From contig JAFLJY010000057.1 in assembly GCA_022712755.1 (NCBI GenBank), positions 1 to 32,131 on the forward strand: a stretch of 32,131 nucleotides of DNA, given 5' to 3'. Shown here one piece after another: positions 18,616 to 28,279 of this stretch (positions within the stretch are counted from its first letter, which is position 1; the number at the start of each line of letters is the position of its first letter). The notes under the pieces are model-generated. The model made no database searches, had not been told where the DNA came from, and worked only from the letters and a program-made list of their open reading frames with translations. The DNA comes from Gammaproteobacteria bacterium (lineage in GTDB: Bacteria; Pseudomonadota; Gammaproteobacteria; SZUA-229). A program made the translations under genes and the position numbers.

Positions 18616-18938
18616 TAATAACTCCTCTGATGATGTTTTGTTGTCATGATAAAACGGATTATTATCACATAGAAGTCAACGTTCAGATAGACCTGCCTAC
18701 TGAAAAATCATGGGAAAATTGCATATTTTTAGTTCACCATTAAAATCAAGCGCATAAAATTATTTTATGGACACATGATTTTTTCTTGCTATAGAATTTT
18801 TCTCAGCGTATTCTCATTATGAGGCTACCCCACAAACCAGCCACACCCTGGCAGTATCAAGTACAGGGAAACATGACGCTAAAAACAACAGGTTTGTAAA
18901 AGTCTGTTACCTTACACAATTGAGAGGAGCGATCAATT

Positions 18939-19280
18939 ATGATGTTAGAAGTAAACGGCAGAAATATCGAAACCGATGTACAGGGTTTCCTGCAACACCT
19001 GGAGGAATGGAGTGAAGACTTTGCCAAAGAGCAGGCAGAAAGAGATGGCATTCAGCTGTTTAACGACCACTGGGAACTTATCTACTATTTTCGCGAGTAC
19101 TATGAAGAAAATATGACAAACCCAACCATGCATACACTAATACAAGATCTGGGCAGTAAAAATAAGCAGTTCCATAATAGAAAATCCTATGAAAAACACA
19201 TTTACAGCTTATTCCCAAGGGATCCCGCACATGAAATATGCAAGCTGGCCGGCTTACCGCTACCACCGCCTGACACATAA
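18939..19280 (+). CDS. DsrC/TusE-family protein lacking the terminal (CysA) cysteine
   Basis: MMLEVNGRNIETDVQGFLQHLEEWSEDFAKEQAERDGIQLFNDHWELIYYFREYYEENMTNPTMHTLI...YSLFPRDPAHEICKLAGLPLPPPDT. DsrC fold signature, but it ends PPDT rather than xxCV/xxCI. Confidence 0.9.
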   Translation: MMLEVNGRNIETDVQGFLQHLEEWSEDFAKEQAERDGIQLFNDHWELIYYFREYYEENMTNPTMHTLIQDLGSKNKQFHNRKSYEKHIYSLFPRDPAHEICKLAGLPLPPPDT

Positions 19281-19361
19281 ACCAACGCAGCAACAAGCCA
19301 AAACACACTAAGAAAGCAAAACAGGATAAACTGCGTATCATTTACTTAATACGCAGTTTGC

Positions 19362-19742
19362 ATGCCCACTAAAACTTTATTTTCTATAATTGAATCGGTA
19401 ACACACCCAAACTTTGCCGAGTTGTATAACACGCTAGGAGTTGAGGAAAGTAAAATCACTTCCATGCGCAAAGCCATTGCCGCTTTAAAAAAGCAACAGC
19501 CCGATTTTATTGTGGCGGAGTTTTTTTATGGTTATGGTAATAATTATGCTGGCGTAAACATCAGCAATCTGGATGTTCTATTGTATAGCCTGCAGAAATA
19601 TTCCAGCAACACAAAAGTGATTGTCCTGGTGGATAAAAATGAATGTAAATATGTAGACAAACTAAATGAAATTATTAAGTTACATGATGTACTTAAATTT
19701 CCAGTTAACAAAAAACAGCTGCAACAAGCATTGACTCGTTAA
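19362..19742 (+). CDS. Hypothetical protein, possible degenerate receiver-like domain
   Basis: 126-aa ORF with alternating beta/alpha pattern: PDFIVAEFFYG, KVIVLVDKNE, VLKFPVNKKQLQQAL. No close family recognised. Confidence 0.7.
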   Translation: MPTKTLFSIIESVTHPNFAELYNTLGVEESKITSMRKAIAALKKQQPDFIVAEFFYGYGNNYAGVNISNLDVLLYSLQKYSSNTKVIVLVDKNECKYVDKLNEIIKLHDVLKFPVNKKQLQQALTR

Positions 19743-20251
19743 TCACAGACCAATAAATCCAGCAAACAATTCAATGCCTGTTTAATCGACTGCTTGCGCA
19801 CATCTTCTCTATCACCAGAAAAATTAAAGGGTTCAGCGTACACCGATTTATCGCGCTTCCCCCAACTCAACCAGACCAAACCTACCGGTTTATCTTCGCT
19901 ACCACCATCGGGCCCGGCGATGCCACTGATACTTACCGCTACATCCGCTTTGGTGTGCGAAAACAGCCCATCAGACATTTCCAGTACAGTTTCACCACTG
20001 ACCGCGCCAAATTCTTTTAATATATTTTCGTTAACCGACAACAGATCGTGTTTGGATTCGTTGCTATAACAAACCACTGAAGCTTCGAACCAGGCAGAGC
20101 TGCCGGGCATGTCAGTAATGATTTTTGCCAACCAGCCGCCAGTGCATGACTCTGCCGATGCCAGTTTCATGCCTCTGGCTTTTAAACAGACACCCAGCTG
20201 TTCGGTCAGCGCTTTTAATTCGGTTTCGATTACTTGTTCTGACGCACTCAT
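19739..20251 (-). CDS. pncC: CinA C-terminal domain nicotinamide-nucleotide amidohydrolase
   Basis: GMKLASAESCTGGWLAKIITDMPGSSAWFEASVVCYSNESKHDLL, ADVAVSISGIAGPDGGSEDKPVGLVW. Confidence 0.96.
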   Translation of the reverse strand: MSASEQVIETELKALTEQLGVCLKARGMKLASAESCTGGWLAKIITDMPGSSAWFEASVVCYSNESKHDLLSVNENILKEFGAVSGETVLEMSDGLFSHTKADVAVSISGIAGPDGGSEDKPVGLVWLSWGKRDKSVYAEPFNFSGDREDVRKQSIKQALNCLLDLLVCD

Positions 20252-20340
20252 TAAATACTCGTTTATTTACTAAAAAATTGTTGCACTACTTTATAGCACG
20301 CTATGCCATCACACCAGCAAATCTTGTACACTAAGCGTCT

Positions 20341-22959
20341 ATGAACACAGCCACAGCAAACAGTAAAAATAAAGCTGAAACAGCACACACGCCTATGATG
20401 CAACAATACCTGCGCATCAAGGCAGAACACCCAAATACACTGCTTTTTTATCGCATGGGCGATTTTTACGAGTTATTTTTTGATGATGCAAAAAAAGCCT
20501 CAAAAATTCTCGACATCACCCTCACCGCGCGCGGCAAAACTAACGGTAACCCCATACCAATGGCAGGCATCCCCTATCATGCTGCCGATAATTATTTAGC
20601 ACGACTGATTAAACGCGGCGAATCGGTTGCTATCTGTGAACAAACCAGCAAACCCGGTGAAGGCAAGGGTCCGGTTAAGCGTGAAGTTAAACGTATAGTC
20701 ACCCCCGGCACGGTAACGGAAGAAGCCTTGCTTGATGAACGCCGGGATAACTTGTTGATATGTATTCACCAGCATAATAACTGGTATGGCCTGGCAACCT
20801 TAAATATCACTTCCGGGCGCTTTAATGTTTGCGAAATAAAATACAAGGCACAACTTTATGCCGAGCTTGAGCGGTTACAGGCGGTTGAGATTTTACTGGC
20901 TGAAGACGACCCTTTGTATGAAGAATTAAATAATGTGTTAAACAACACGGTATGTTTACGTCAGCAACCACCGTGGTGGTTTGATTTTGACAGCGCCAGT
21001 CGTTTGCTTAACGCGCAATTTGGCACTAAAGACTTATCCGGTTTTGGCTGTGAAGATTTAAACACTGCAGTAATGGCTGCCGGCTGTCTGTTGCAATACA
21101 CACAGGACACGCAGCGTGCTGCACTACCGCATATTTCCGGTTTGCATGTAGAAAACACCAATGATGTTATTGTGCTGGACGCCGCCAGTCGGCGTAATCT
21201 TGAAATCGAAATTAACCTGTCTGGTGGCACTGAAAACACGCTGACATCGGTAATTGATCGCACCACCACCAGTATGGGAAGCCGCTGTTTACGCCGCTGG
21301 TTACATTCGCCATTGCGTAATCGTGAATTACTCAACCAACGCCATCAGGCAATTGCTGAATTGCTGAATAATCAATTAACCATAGATATTCAATTTTGTC
21401 TGAATTCAATTGGAGATATTGAACGCATCATGAGTCGCCTGGCGTTACTTTCAACAAGACCACGCGACCTTGAAACATTAAAAAATTCACTGGTGGTTTT
21501 GCCTGAATTACAAACTATTTTGCAGCAGAATCAAACACCGTTTATTCAACAACTATCTTCCAGCATAAGCACGCACCCCCAGATTGTTGAATTACTCAGT
21601 GCCGCGATTTGTGAAAACCCGCCGGTGTTAATACGAGATGGCGGCTTTATCGCAGAAGGCTATAACCAGGAACTCGATGAACTCCGCGCTTTAAGCAAAA
21701 ACGCCAATGCCTTCCTCGAACAGTTAGAGATTCGCGAGCGCGAACAGACAGGCATTAAAACCCTTAAAGTCAATTACAACCGGGTGCATGGTTTTTACAT
21801 CGAAATCAGTCGACTGCAATCAGACAATGTGCCAGCGCATTACACGCGCAAGCAAACACTGAAAACCACAGAACGTTTCATCACCGATGAATTAAAGCAG
21901 TACGAAGATAAAGTATTAAGTGCCAAAGAACGTGCACTAGCGTTAGAAAAATCTATTTATGACGATTTATTACAACAACTGCAATCTTTTTTACAGCCGC
22001 TAAAAACCTGTGCATCCAGCATTGCCGAACTTGACAGTATCTGCTGTTTAACAGAACGCGCTCAAACGCTGGACTACTGTTGCCCGGTACTTACAGACAA
22101 ACCAGGCATTGATATCAAACAAGGTCGCCACTCGGTTGTGGAACGGGTTATTGATTCTTTAGCATCTGGGCACTTTGTAGCCAATGATATTTTATTAAGT
22201 GACAACCAGCGAATGAGCATTATTACCGGCCCCAACATGGGCGGTAAATCAACCTATATGCGGCAAACCGCACTGATCGTTCTGCTCGCGCACATTGGTA
22301 GCTATGTACCCGCACAAAGCGCAGTAATAGGCCCCATTGATCGCATCTATACCCGCATCGGCGCATCGGATGATTTAGCCAGCGGTCGCTCAACCTTTAT
22401 GGTCGAAATGACGGAAGCAGCAAATATTCTCAACAATGCAACAGAAAACTCACTGGTATTAATGGACGAAATCGGTCGTGGCACCAGCACCTTTGATGGT
22501 CTATCACTGGCCTGGGCCTGTGCTTACCATTTAAACACAAAAAATAAATCCTACACTTTATTTGCTACACACTATTTTGAAATCACCGCCCTGCCCGATG
22601 AAATAAGCGGCATTAACAACATTCATATTGATGCTGTTGAACACGGTGAAAAAATTGTTTTTCTACACAAGGTAAAACCCGGCCCAGCCAGTCAGAGCTA
22701 TGGTTTACAGGTTGCACAGTTAGCCGGTGTTCCGCAGGACGTGATTAAGCTGGCAAAAAGCAAACTGCTAGAACTGGAAAAGAAAAGCATTGAGCACCAT
22801 CAACAGCAACCCAGCCAATATGAAATGTTTAGTGATAACCTATGTCAGGATAACACTCACCCGATTGTAGAAAAATTACAGGCTTTGAATATTGATGACT
22901 TAAGTCCGCGAGCGGCACTTGATTTGCTGTATAACCTGAAAGACGATGCCAAAAACTAA
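20341..22959 (+). CDS. mutS: DNA mismatch repair protein MutS
   Basis: [86 protein letters not shown]. Confidence 0.99.
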   Translation: MNTATANSKNKAETAHTPMMQQYLRIKAEHPNTLLFYRMGDFYELFFDDAKKASKILDITLTARGKTNGNPIPMAGIPYHAADNYLARLIKRGESVAICEQTSKPGEGKGPVKREVKRIVTPGTVTEEALLDERRDNLLICIHQHNNWYGLATLNITSGRFNVCEIKYKAQLYAELERLQAVEILLAEDDPLYEELNNVLNNTVCLRQQPPWWFDFDSASRLLNAQFGTKDLSGFGCEDLNTAVMAAGCLLQYTQDTQRAALPHISGLHVENTNDVIVLDAASRRNLEIEINLSGGTENTLTSVIDRTTTSMGSRCLRRWLHSPLRNRELLNQRHQAIAELLNNQLTIDIQFCLNSIGDIERIMSRLALLSTRPRDLETLKNSLVVLPELQTILQQNQTPFIQQLSSSISTHPQIVELLSAAICENPPVLIRDGGFIAEGYNQELDELRALSKNANAFLEQLEIREREQTGIKTLKVNYNRVHGFYIEISRLQSDNVPAHYTRKQTLKTTERFITDELKQYEDKVLSAKERALALEKSIYDDLLQQLQSFLQPLKTCASSIAELDSICCLTERAQTLDYCCPVLTDKPGIDIKQGRHSVVERVIDSLASGHFVANDILLSDNQRMSIITGPNMGGKSTYMRQTALIVLLAHIGSYVPAQSAVIGPIDRIYTRIGASDDLASGRSTFMVEMTEAANILNNATENSLVLMDEIGRGTSTFDGLSLAWACAYHLNTKNKSYTLFATHYFEITALPDEISGINNIHIDAVEHGEKIVFLHKVKPGPASQSYGLQVAQLAGVPQDVIKLAKSKLLELEKKSIEHHQQQPSQYEMFSDNLCQDNTHPIVEKLQALNIDDLSPRAALDLLYNLKDDAKN

Positions 22960-23022
22960 AAACAATATAAAGCGAATAACTACCCTGGTTATGCTACATA
23001 CTATTGTGGTTTCATCAACAGC

Positions 23023-23108
23023 CTGTAGGTTGGGGTGAGGGTCGAACCCCAACAAATACCGATGAAACTAATACCAATGTTGGGGTTTGTGCCTCACCCC
23101 AACCTACA
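23023..23108. repeat. Dispersed palindromic repeat (GTAGGTTGGGGTGAGG family), copy 2
   Basis: TGTAGGTTGGGGTGAGGGTCGAACCCCAAC ... GTTGGGGTTTGTGCCTCACCCCAACCTACA. Confidence 0.9.
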
Positions 23109-23170
23109 TAAAGTGTCAAACTTATCTACTCAAAGTGGCATCACACCCTAAAAGTAATGTAAATAACAAA

Positions 23171-24043
23171 ATGAAATTCAACACCATCGGCATCATCACA
23201 AAACCACAGGCTGAGCTTATCAACCAAACTTTGCAATCTGTTTTTGTTTTCCTGAACAACAAAAAATGCAAAATTTTACTTGATGAACAAATCCCGGATT
23301 CAATAAATAATTTTAATTTTAAAAAAGTAAGCCGCGAAATCATCGCAGAACATTGTGACCTTGTTATCGTGGTTGGTGGAGACGGCACAATCTTAAATGC
23401 AGTACGCTCACTCGCCCATGCCGATGTTCCCCTGTTAGGCATCAATGTTGGTCGATTAGGTTTTCTGGCAGATATTTCACCAAATGAACTAGAAGCCTCA
23501 CTGGACGATATTCTTAATGGTTCTTATCGTGAAGAACAACGTTTTCTGCTAGAAATGCAGGTACTGCGAAAAGGAAAAATCATTTTTGAAGGCGATGCCT
23601 TTAATGAAGTCGTTGTTCATATACGTGATGTTGCACGAATGATTGAGTTTGAAACGCGCATCAATGATGAGTTCGTCAATTACCAACGCGCAGATGGCAT
23701 TATTGTTTCCACACCTACCGGCTCCACCGCGTATGCACTGTCTGCAGGCGGGCCATTATTACACGCAACACTTGATGCCATTGCCCTTGTGCCAATCGCC
23801 CCACATACTTTAAGTAACCGTCCTATCGTGGTACACGCCGACTCACAAATAGAAATATTAATATGCAATACCAAAGAAGGCATCGCGCAGGCAACCTGCG
23901 ATGGTCATTTATCAACTGATGTACACGTTGGTGATAACATTAAAATAAAACGTAAAGCCGATAAAATAACCATGCTTCACCCCAAACAGCATAACTATTT
24001 TGAAATCTTACGTGCCAAATTACATTGGGGTGGGCATAGTTGA
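23171..24043 (+). CDS. nadK: NAD kinase
   Basis: MKFNTIGIITKPQAE..., VVGGDGTILNAVR, LGINVGRLGFLADI, DGIIVSTPTGSTAYALSAGGP. The ORF-track start (23087) lies in a repeat; ATG 23171 fits the NadK N-terminus. Confidence 0.97.
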   Translation: MKFNTIGIITKPQAELINQTLQSVFVFLNNKKCKILLDEQIPDSINNFNFKKVSREIIAEHCDLVIVVGGDGTILNAVRSLAHADVPLLGINVGRLGFLADISPNELEASLDDILNGSYREEQRFLLEMQVLRKGKIIFEGDAFNEVVVHIRDVARMIEFETRINDEFVNYQRADGIIVSTPTGSTAYALSAGGPLLHATLDAIALVPIAPHTLSNRPIVVHADSQIEILICNTKEGIAQATCDGHLSTDVHVGDNIKIKRKADKITMLHPKQHNYFEILRAKLHWGGHS

Positions 24044-24044
24044 A

Positions 24045-24229
24045 AAAGTTTTAAGTTGTAAGTCTTAAGTTGTAAGTCTTAAGTTGTAAGTTGTAAGTTG
24101 TAAGTTGTAAGTTTAAAACAAAAACTCAGACTGCTAAAAAAATTTATGAGATAAATATTAAAGCATCATTATAAACATTTACATATAAGCTAAAGCTTAT
24201 AACTTAAAACCTATAACTTACAACTTTTC
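24045..24229. repeat. TTGTAAG-type short tandem repeats with an inverted counterpart, nadK-recN intergenic
   Basis: AAGTTTTAAGTTGTAAGTCTTAAGTTGTAAGTCTTAAGTTGTAAGTTGTAAGTTGTAAGTTGTAAG (24047-24111) and inverted CTTATAACTTAAAACCTATAACTTACAACTT (24196-24226). Confidence 0.9.
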
Positions 24230-24238
24230 AAAAAAATC

Positions 24239-25951
24239 ATGTTAAAACATTTATACATCAAAAATTTCGCCATCATTAATGAGCTTGAGCTGGATTTTAA
24301 CTCTGGTTTGACCGTACTCACTGGCGAAACCGGTGCGGGAAAGTCCATATTACTCGGTGCGCTTAACCTGGTGTTAGGTGATCGTGCTGACAACGACAGT
24401 ATTAAACAAGGTTGTGACTTTGCAGAAATCGTCGCCGAATTTGATATTCAAAATCTTGATGATGTTTCGACATGGTTAGTTTCACAGCAATTAAATGCCG
24501 ATGAAGAATGCATCCTACGCCGTCGCATTTCAAAAGACGGTCGTTCCCGTGCTTACATCAACGCCACCCCGGTCAATTTACAAATGATTCGTGAACTGGC
24601 AGAAATGCTAATTGACATACATGGCCAGCATGAGCACCAGTCAATGATGAAAAGCAGTGTGCAAAGACAATTGCTGGATGACAGTGCAAAGCATTCACCT
24701 TTACTGGCAACGGTAGCTAAGCTGTACATTAAATTAAAACGGGTCGAGGAACAATTACAACATCTGCAACAAAGCAGCAAAAAACAAAATGACCGCCTTG
24801 ATCTATTGCGTTTTCAAACGCAGGAACTTGATGCTTTAGCCGTTGAAGAAAATGAATACCTGTCACTCAATCAGCAACACCGGCGAATGGCCAATGCAGA
24901 AAAAATACAGACCACGGTCGAGCAGGCTATCCACCTGCTAAGTGAAGATGAAAACAGCAATGTGCAGTCAGCACTATCGCACATCATCGCTTCTCTTGCA
25001 GACATTATCGACATTGATGCCAGCCTGTCTCCAGTCTCGGAAATGCTAACCGAGGCTCTGGTACAAATTGATGAAAGCGTTTCAATATTACAGAGTTATG
25101 GCGACAACATTGAACTGGACGCAGCTCTTTTGGCAAAAATAGAACAGCGCATTCAGAACATTCTTGATCTTGCCCGAAAACATCGTGTCGAACCCGAAAC
25201 ATTACCTGTCTTGCATCATAAACTGCAACAGGAACTGGACGATATTGACCATGCTGATGAACGCATGGATGAATTAATCCTTGAACAAAAACAACTGGAA
25301 GAAAAATATTTAAGCGCCTGTGAAAAACTTTCCGATAGTCGAAAATTCGCTGCCAACAAACTCAATAAAGCGATTACCCGGTCCATGCAAACACTGGGCA
25401 TGTCCGGTGGCAGATTTGAAATCACCGTGGTCTATGATAACGTCTATAATAACGCCCCTGACAACACAAAACGATCAGCTTATGGACTAGACAAAATAGA
25501 ATTTACCGTCACCGCCAATGCTGGCCAGTCATGCAAGGCCATATCACGTGTTGCCTCAGGTGGCGAACTGGCGCGTATCAGCCTTGCCATTCAAATGATT
25601 ATTGCCAATAACAGCCGCATCCCCTCGCTTATTTTTGATGAAGTTGATAGCGGTGTTGGTGGCGCGATTGCGGAGATTGTTGGTCAGCATTTACGCGCTT
25701 TAGCCCTGATTAAAAAAGGCGCGGCAAATCAGGTTATATGTATTACCCACCTGCCGCAGGTGGCATCACAGGCACACCATCACTTACGTGTAGAAAAACA
25801 AACCGTTAATAAACAAACAACCAGCGGGGTAATCACGCTAGATGAAAACCAACGCCGTCAGGAAATCGCCCGTATGTTAAGCGGGCTTGAAGTGACCGAA
25901 CAGTCACTGGCGCACGCAGATGAAATGATTGGGCGTGCACAGGCTATTTAA
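24239..25951 (+). CDS. recN: DNA repair protein RecN
   Basis: MLKHLYIKNFAIINELELDFNSGLTVLTGETGAGKSILLGALNLVLGDRAD, SGGELARISLAIQMI, LIFDEVDSGVGGAIAEIVG. Confidence 0.99.
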   Translation: MLKHLYIKNFAIINELELDFNSGLTVLTGETGAGKSILLGALNLVLGDRADNDSIKQGCDFAEIVAEFDIQNLDDVSTWLVSQQLNADEECILRRRISKDGRSRAYINATPVNLQMIRELAEMLIDIHGQHEHQSMMKSSVQRQLLDDSAKHSPLLATVAKLYIKLKRVEEQLQHLQQSSKKQNDRLDLLRFQTQELDALAVEENEYLSLNQQHRRMANAEKIQTTVEQAIHLLSEDENSNVQSALSHIIASLADIIDIDASLSPVSEMLTEALVQIDESVSILQSYGDNIELDAALLAKIEQRIQNILDLARKHRVEPETLPVLHHKLQQELDDIDHADERMDELILEQKQLEEKYLSACEKLSDSRKFAANKLNKAITRSMQTLGMSGGRFEITVVYDNVYNNAPDNTKRSAYGLDKIEFTVTANAGQSCKAISRVASGGELARISLAIQMIIANNSRIPSLIFDEVDSGVGGAIAEIVGQHLRALALIKKGAANQVICITHLPQVASQAHHHLRVEKQTVNKQTTSGVITLDENQRRQEIARMLSGLEVTEQSLAHADEMIGRAQAI

Positions 25952-26074
25952 AACATCTACCCGCCCCCGATCAGGCGATATAACCACTTGTTTTTTTATG
26001 GAAACCACAACAGGAAATAAAAGTATAATAATGATAAAATTAAGTTATCAATAATACTATGCAGGAGAACTCTC

Positions 26075-26452
26075 ATGTCTCAAGTCCAGTTTAATACCCA
26101 GTTAACTGATCAAATTAAAGTCTCTGATGAGGCCGTCAAACAGTTAATTGCACTTACCGAAGGTGAAGATGGCGTGAATGGCGTACGCATTTTTGTTTCT
26201 GGTGGCGGTTGCGGTGGTATGTCTTATGGCATGACCTTTGTTGACCAACCTACCCCATTTGACACAACTCTTGAAAAAGATGGTCTTAAAGTCCATATTG
26301 ATGCGGTTGCTTTAGGTTTTTTAGAGGGCGTTGAAATTGACTACCAAACTGAAGGCGCAAACGCCAGTTTTGTCTTCAAGAATGTTTTTGCCAACACTGC
26401 CAGCGGCGGCTCATGCGGTGGCTGTGGTTCTTCTGGTGGTGGTTGCGGCTAA
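26075..26452 (+). CDS. A-type Fe-S cluster carrier-like protein (HesB/IscA/ErpA family), Gly/Cys-rich C-terminus
   Basis: IKVSDEAVKQLIALTEGEDGVNGVRIFVSGGGCGGMSYGMTF, C-terminal SGGSCGGCGSSGGGCG. Confidence 0.9.
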   Translation: MSQVQFNTQLTDQIKVSDEAVKQLIALTEGEDGVNGVRIFVSGGGCGGMSYGMTFVDQPTPFDTTLEKDGLKVHIDAVALGFLEGVEIDYQTEGANASFVFKNVFANTASGGSCGGCGSSGGGCG

Positions 26453-26507
26453 AATATTGCCGTCACTTCAACACTGACTTAAATAAAAAGCAATCAGATC
26501 GAACAGA

Positions 26508-26897
26508 ATGAATGAAGAACGCACTGCCATGATGAGCAGAAACTCATCTGCGCAGGATGATGACAACTACGTTGACAAACGCCGCCAGTCAAAAAAACTG
26601 ATTGCCACCATAGTCTATGCATTGCAGGCGGCTTCATTCCTGTTTGGTTTCACCTTTCTCGTCGCTGTTGTTATTAACTATATAAAAAAAGACGATGTAT
26701 CTGGAACCTGGCTGGAGTCACATTTCCGTTGGCAGATCAGAACATTCTGGTTCAGTCTATTGTGGTCGATTATCGGCGTTATCACAATCTTTATCGTTGT
26801 CGGTTACTTTGTGCTTTTCGCTAACGCCATCTGGCTTATCTACAGAATTGCTAAAGGCTGGTTATATCTGGCTGATGACAAACCAATGTATGTATAA
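26508..26897 (+). CDS. Small integral membrane protein (DUF4870-like)
   Basis: Two to three hydrophobic segments (LQAASFLFGFTFLVAVVINYI, FWFSLLWSIIGVITIFIVVGYFVLFANAIWLIYRIAKGWLYLAD). Confidence 0.7.
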   Translation: MNEERTAMMSRNSSAQDDDNYVDKRRQSKKLIATIVYALQAASFLFGFTFLVAVVINYIKKDDVSGTWLESHFRWQIRTFWFSLLWSIIGVITIFIVVGYFVLFANAIWLIYRIAKGWLYLADDKPMYV

Positions 26898-26929
26898 GCA
26901 GGCTGTTATACCCCATAATTAAGTATGAC

Positions 26930-27014
26930 CTCGTTCCCACGCTCCTGCGTGGTAACGCATACCAGAGCTAACGGTAAGTACGGTACGCATTCCCACACGG
27001 GGTATGAGAACGAA
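26930..27014. repeat. Dispersed palindromic repeat (CTCGTTCCCACGCTCCTGCGTGG... family)
   Basis: TCGTTCCCACGCTCCTGCGTGGTAACGCATACC and imperfect inverted GGTACGCATTCCCACACGGGGTATGAGAACGA. Confidence 0.85.
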
Positions 27015-27017
27015 AAC

Positions 27018-28265
27018 ATGCCACACAGCAAAAGCAAACGATTATTACTCATTTCACATCACAACAGTTATCGTATCGCACCCTATATTAAAGCGGCTAA
27101 CAAGCTTGGTCTTGATGTTACTATTGCCTCAGCGGGGCAACATTCACTTGTCTCCGAAGTAGCTAATGGAATGCATATTGATTTTGAAGATGCTAATTCT
27201 GCACTAGAGAATATTTTAAAAGAAAACCAGATAAAACCTTTTTCCGGAATACTCGGTAGCGATGACCAAACGGTTGAGTTAGCTGCCCGTGCCGCTAAAT
27301 TATTAAACTTGCCTCACAATCCTCCTGAAGCGGCTTTATTTTCTACCCGCAAAGATCTTGCGCGGTCGCAGTTAGCGTTAGCCGGCAGCCCAGTTCCTAT
27401 TCATTGCTTGCTGGATTTAACGCTACCGATAAAAAAACAGATGGCCGGGCTACCCTGGCCGTGTGTTTTAAAACCGTTGAATATGACAGCAAGCAGAGGT
27501 GTTATTCGTGCTAATAACAAAAATGAATTTATTAGCGCATGTGAACGATTACAAGCCATTGTTGCGACTGCGTCAGATGAGTTTATACAAACACATGTTT
27601 TAATTGAAGACTATATTGATGGTATTGAGGTTGCATATGAAGGTTTTTTACATCATAACAAACTGAACACTATCACTATTTTTGACAAACCTGATCCACT
27701 TACCGGCCCCTATTTCGCGGAAACGATTTATGTCAGTCCGTCCACATTAAGTAGCGAACTGCAGCAGGAAATAAAACAGGTGATAGAAAATGCCTGTATC
27801 GCTTATGGTTTAAGCACAGGTGCTATCCATGCAGAATGCCGAATTGATAAAAACAACAAGGTATGGATTCTTGAAATCGCTTCACGCACTATTGGTGGTG
27901 ACTGTGCGCGATTACTGGATAGTAAAAATTTTGGTATAGAAAAGCTGGCCATTTCGTTAGCCATCGACCAGCCAATTGAAGTCACTATGCCGGATCAGGC
28001 ACGCGGTGTAATGATGATACCAATAACAGAAAAAGGATTGTTAAAACGTGTGGAAGGTTTGCTTGAGGCGAATAAAGTAAAATACATTGATAAAATTGAC
28101 ATCATTATTCGCGAAGGTCATGAACTTGTGCCACTGCCAGAAGGTAATCAATATTTGGGCTATATCTTTGCCAGTGCCCAGTCACCAGAACAGGTAACGG
28201 CGGCGATTCGAGAAGCTTATGCACATCTTAAATTTGTAACTGCGCCTATATTTAAAATTGTTTAA
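27018..28265 (+). CDS. ATP-grasp domain ligase-like protein, substrate unknown
   Basis: Central ATP-grasp pattern (GLPWPCVLKPLNMTASRGVIRANN, VLIEDYIDGIEVAYEGFL, WILEIASRTIGGDCARLL). The ORF-track start (26925) is in a repeat; ATG 27018 is more plausible. Confidence 0.88.
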   Translation: MPHSKSKRLLLISHHNSYRIAPYIKAANKLGLDVTIASAGQHSLVSEVANGMHIDFEDANSALENILKENQIKPFSGILGSDDQTVELAARAAKLLNLPHNPPEAALFSTRKDLARSQLALAGSPVPIHCLLDLTLPIKKQMAGLPWPCVLKPLNMTASRGVIRANNKNEFISACERLQAIVATASDEFIQTHVLIEDYIDGIEVAYEGFLHHNKLNTITIFDKPDPLTGPYFAETIYVSPSTLSSELQQEIKQVIENACIAYGLSTGAIHAECRIDKNNKVWILEIASRTIGGDCARLLDSKNFGIEKLAISLAIDQPIEVTMPDQARGVMMIPITEKGLLKRVEGLLEANKVKYIDKIDIIIREGHELVPLPEGNQYLGYIFASAQSPEQVTAAIREAYAHLKFVTAPIFKIV

Positions 28266-28279
28266 AGCTGAAAATCTTT

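Noticed and set aside
18703-18783. AAAAATCATG...CATGATTTTT and CATAAAA-TTA-TTTTATG inverted repeats
   Set aside because: Short AT-rich arms in an intergenic region, likely chance or promoter-associated. Not strong enough to call a regulatory RNA.
18904-18919. CTGT-N8-ACAA SOS-box-like sequence
   Set aside because: One mismatch from CTGT-N8-ACAG, but it sits near the DsrC-like gene start and ~290 bp from recA. Expected by chance too easily to call a LexA site.
18616-18938. Canonical LexA box for recA
   Set aside because: Scanned by eye on both strands. No CTG(T)-N8-(A)CAG found near the recA start; a matrix search is needed before claiming absence.
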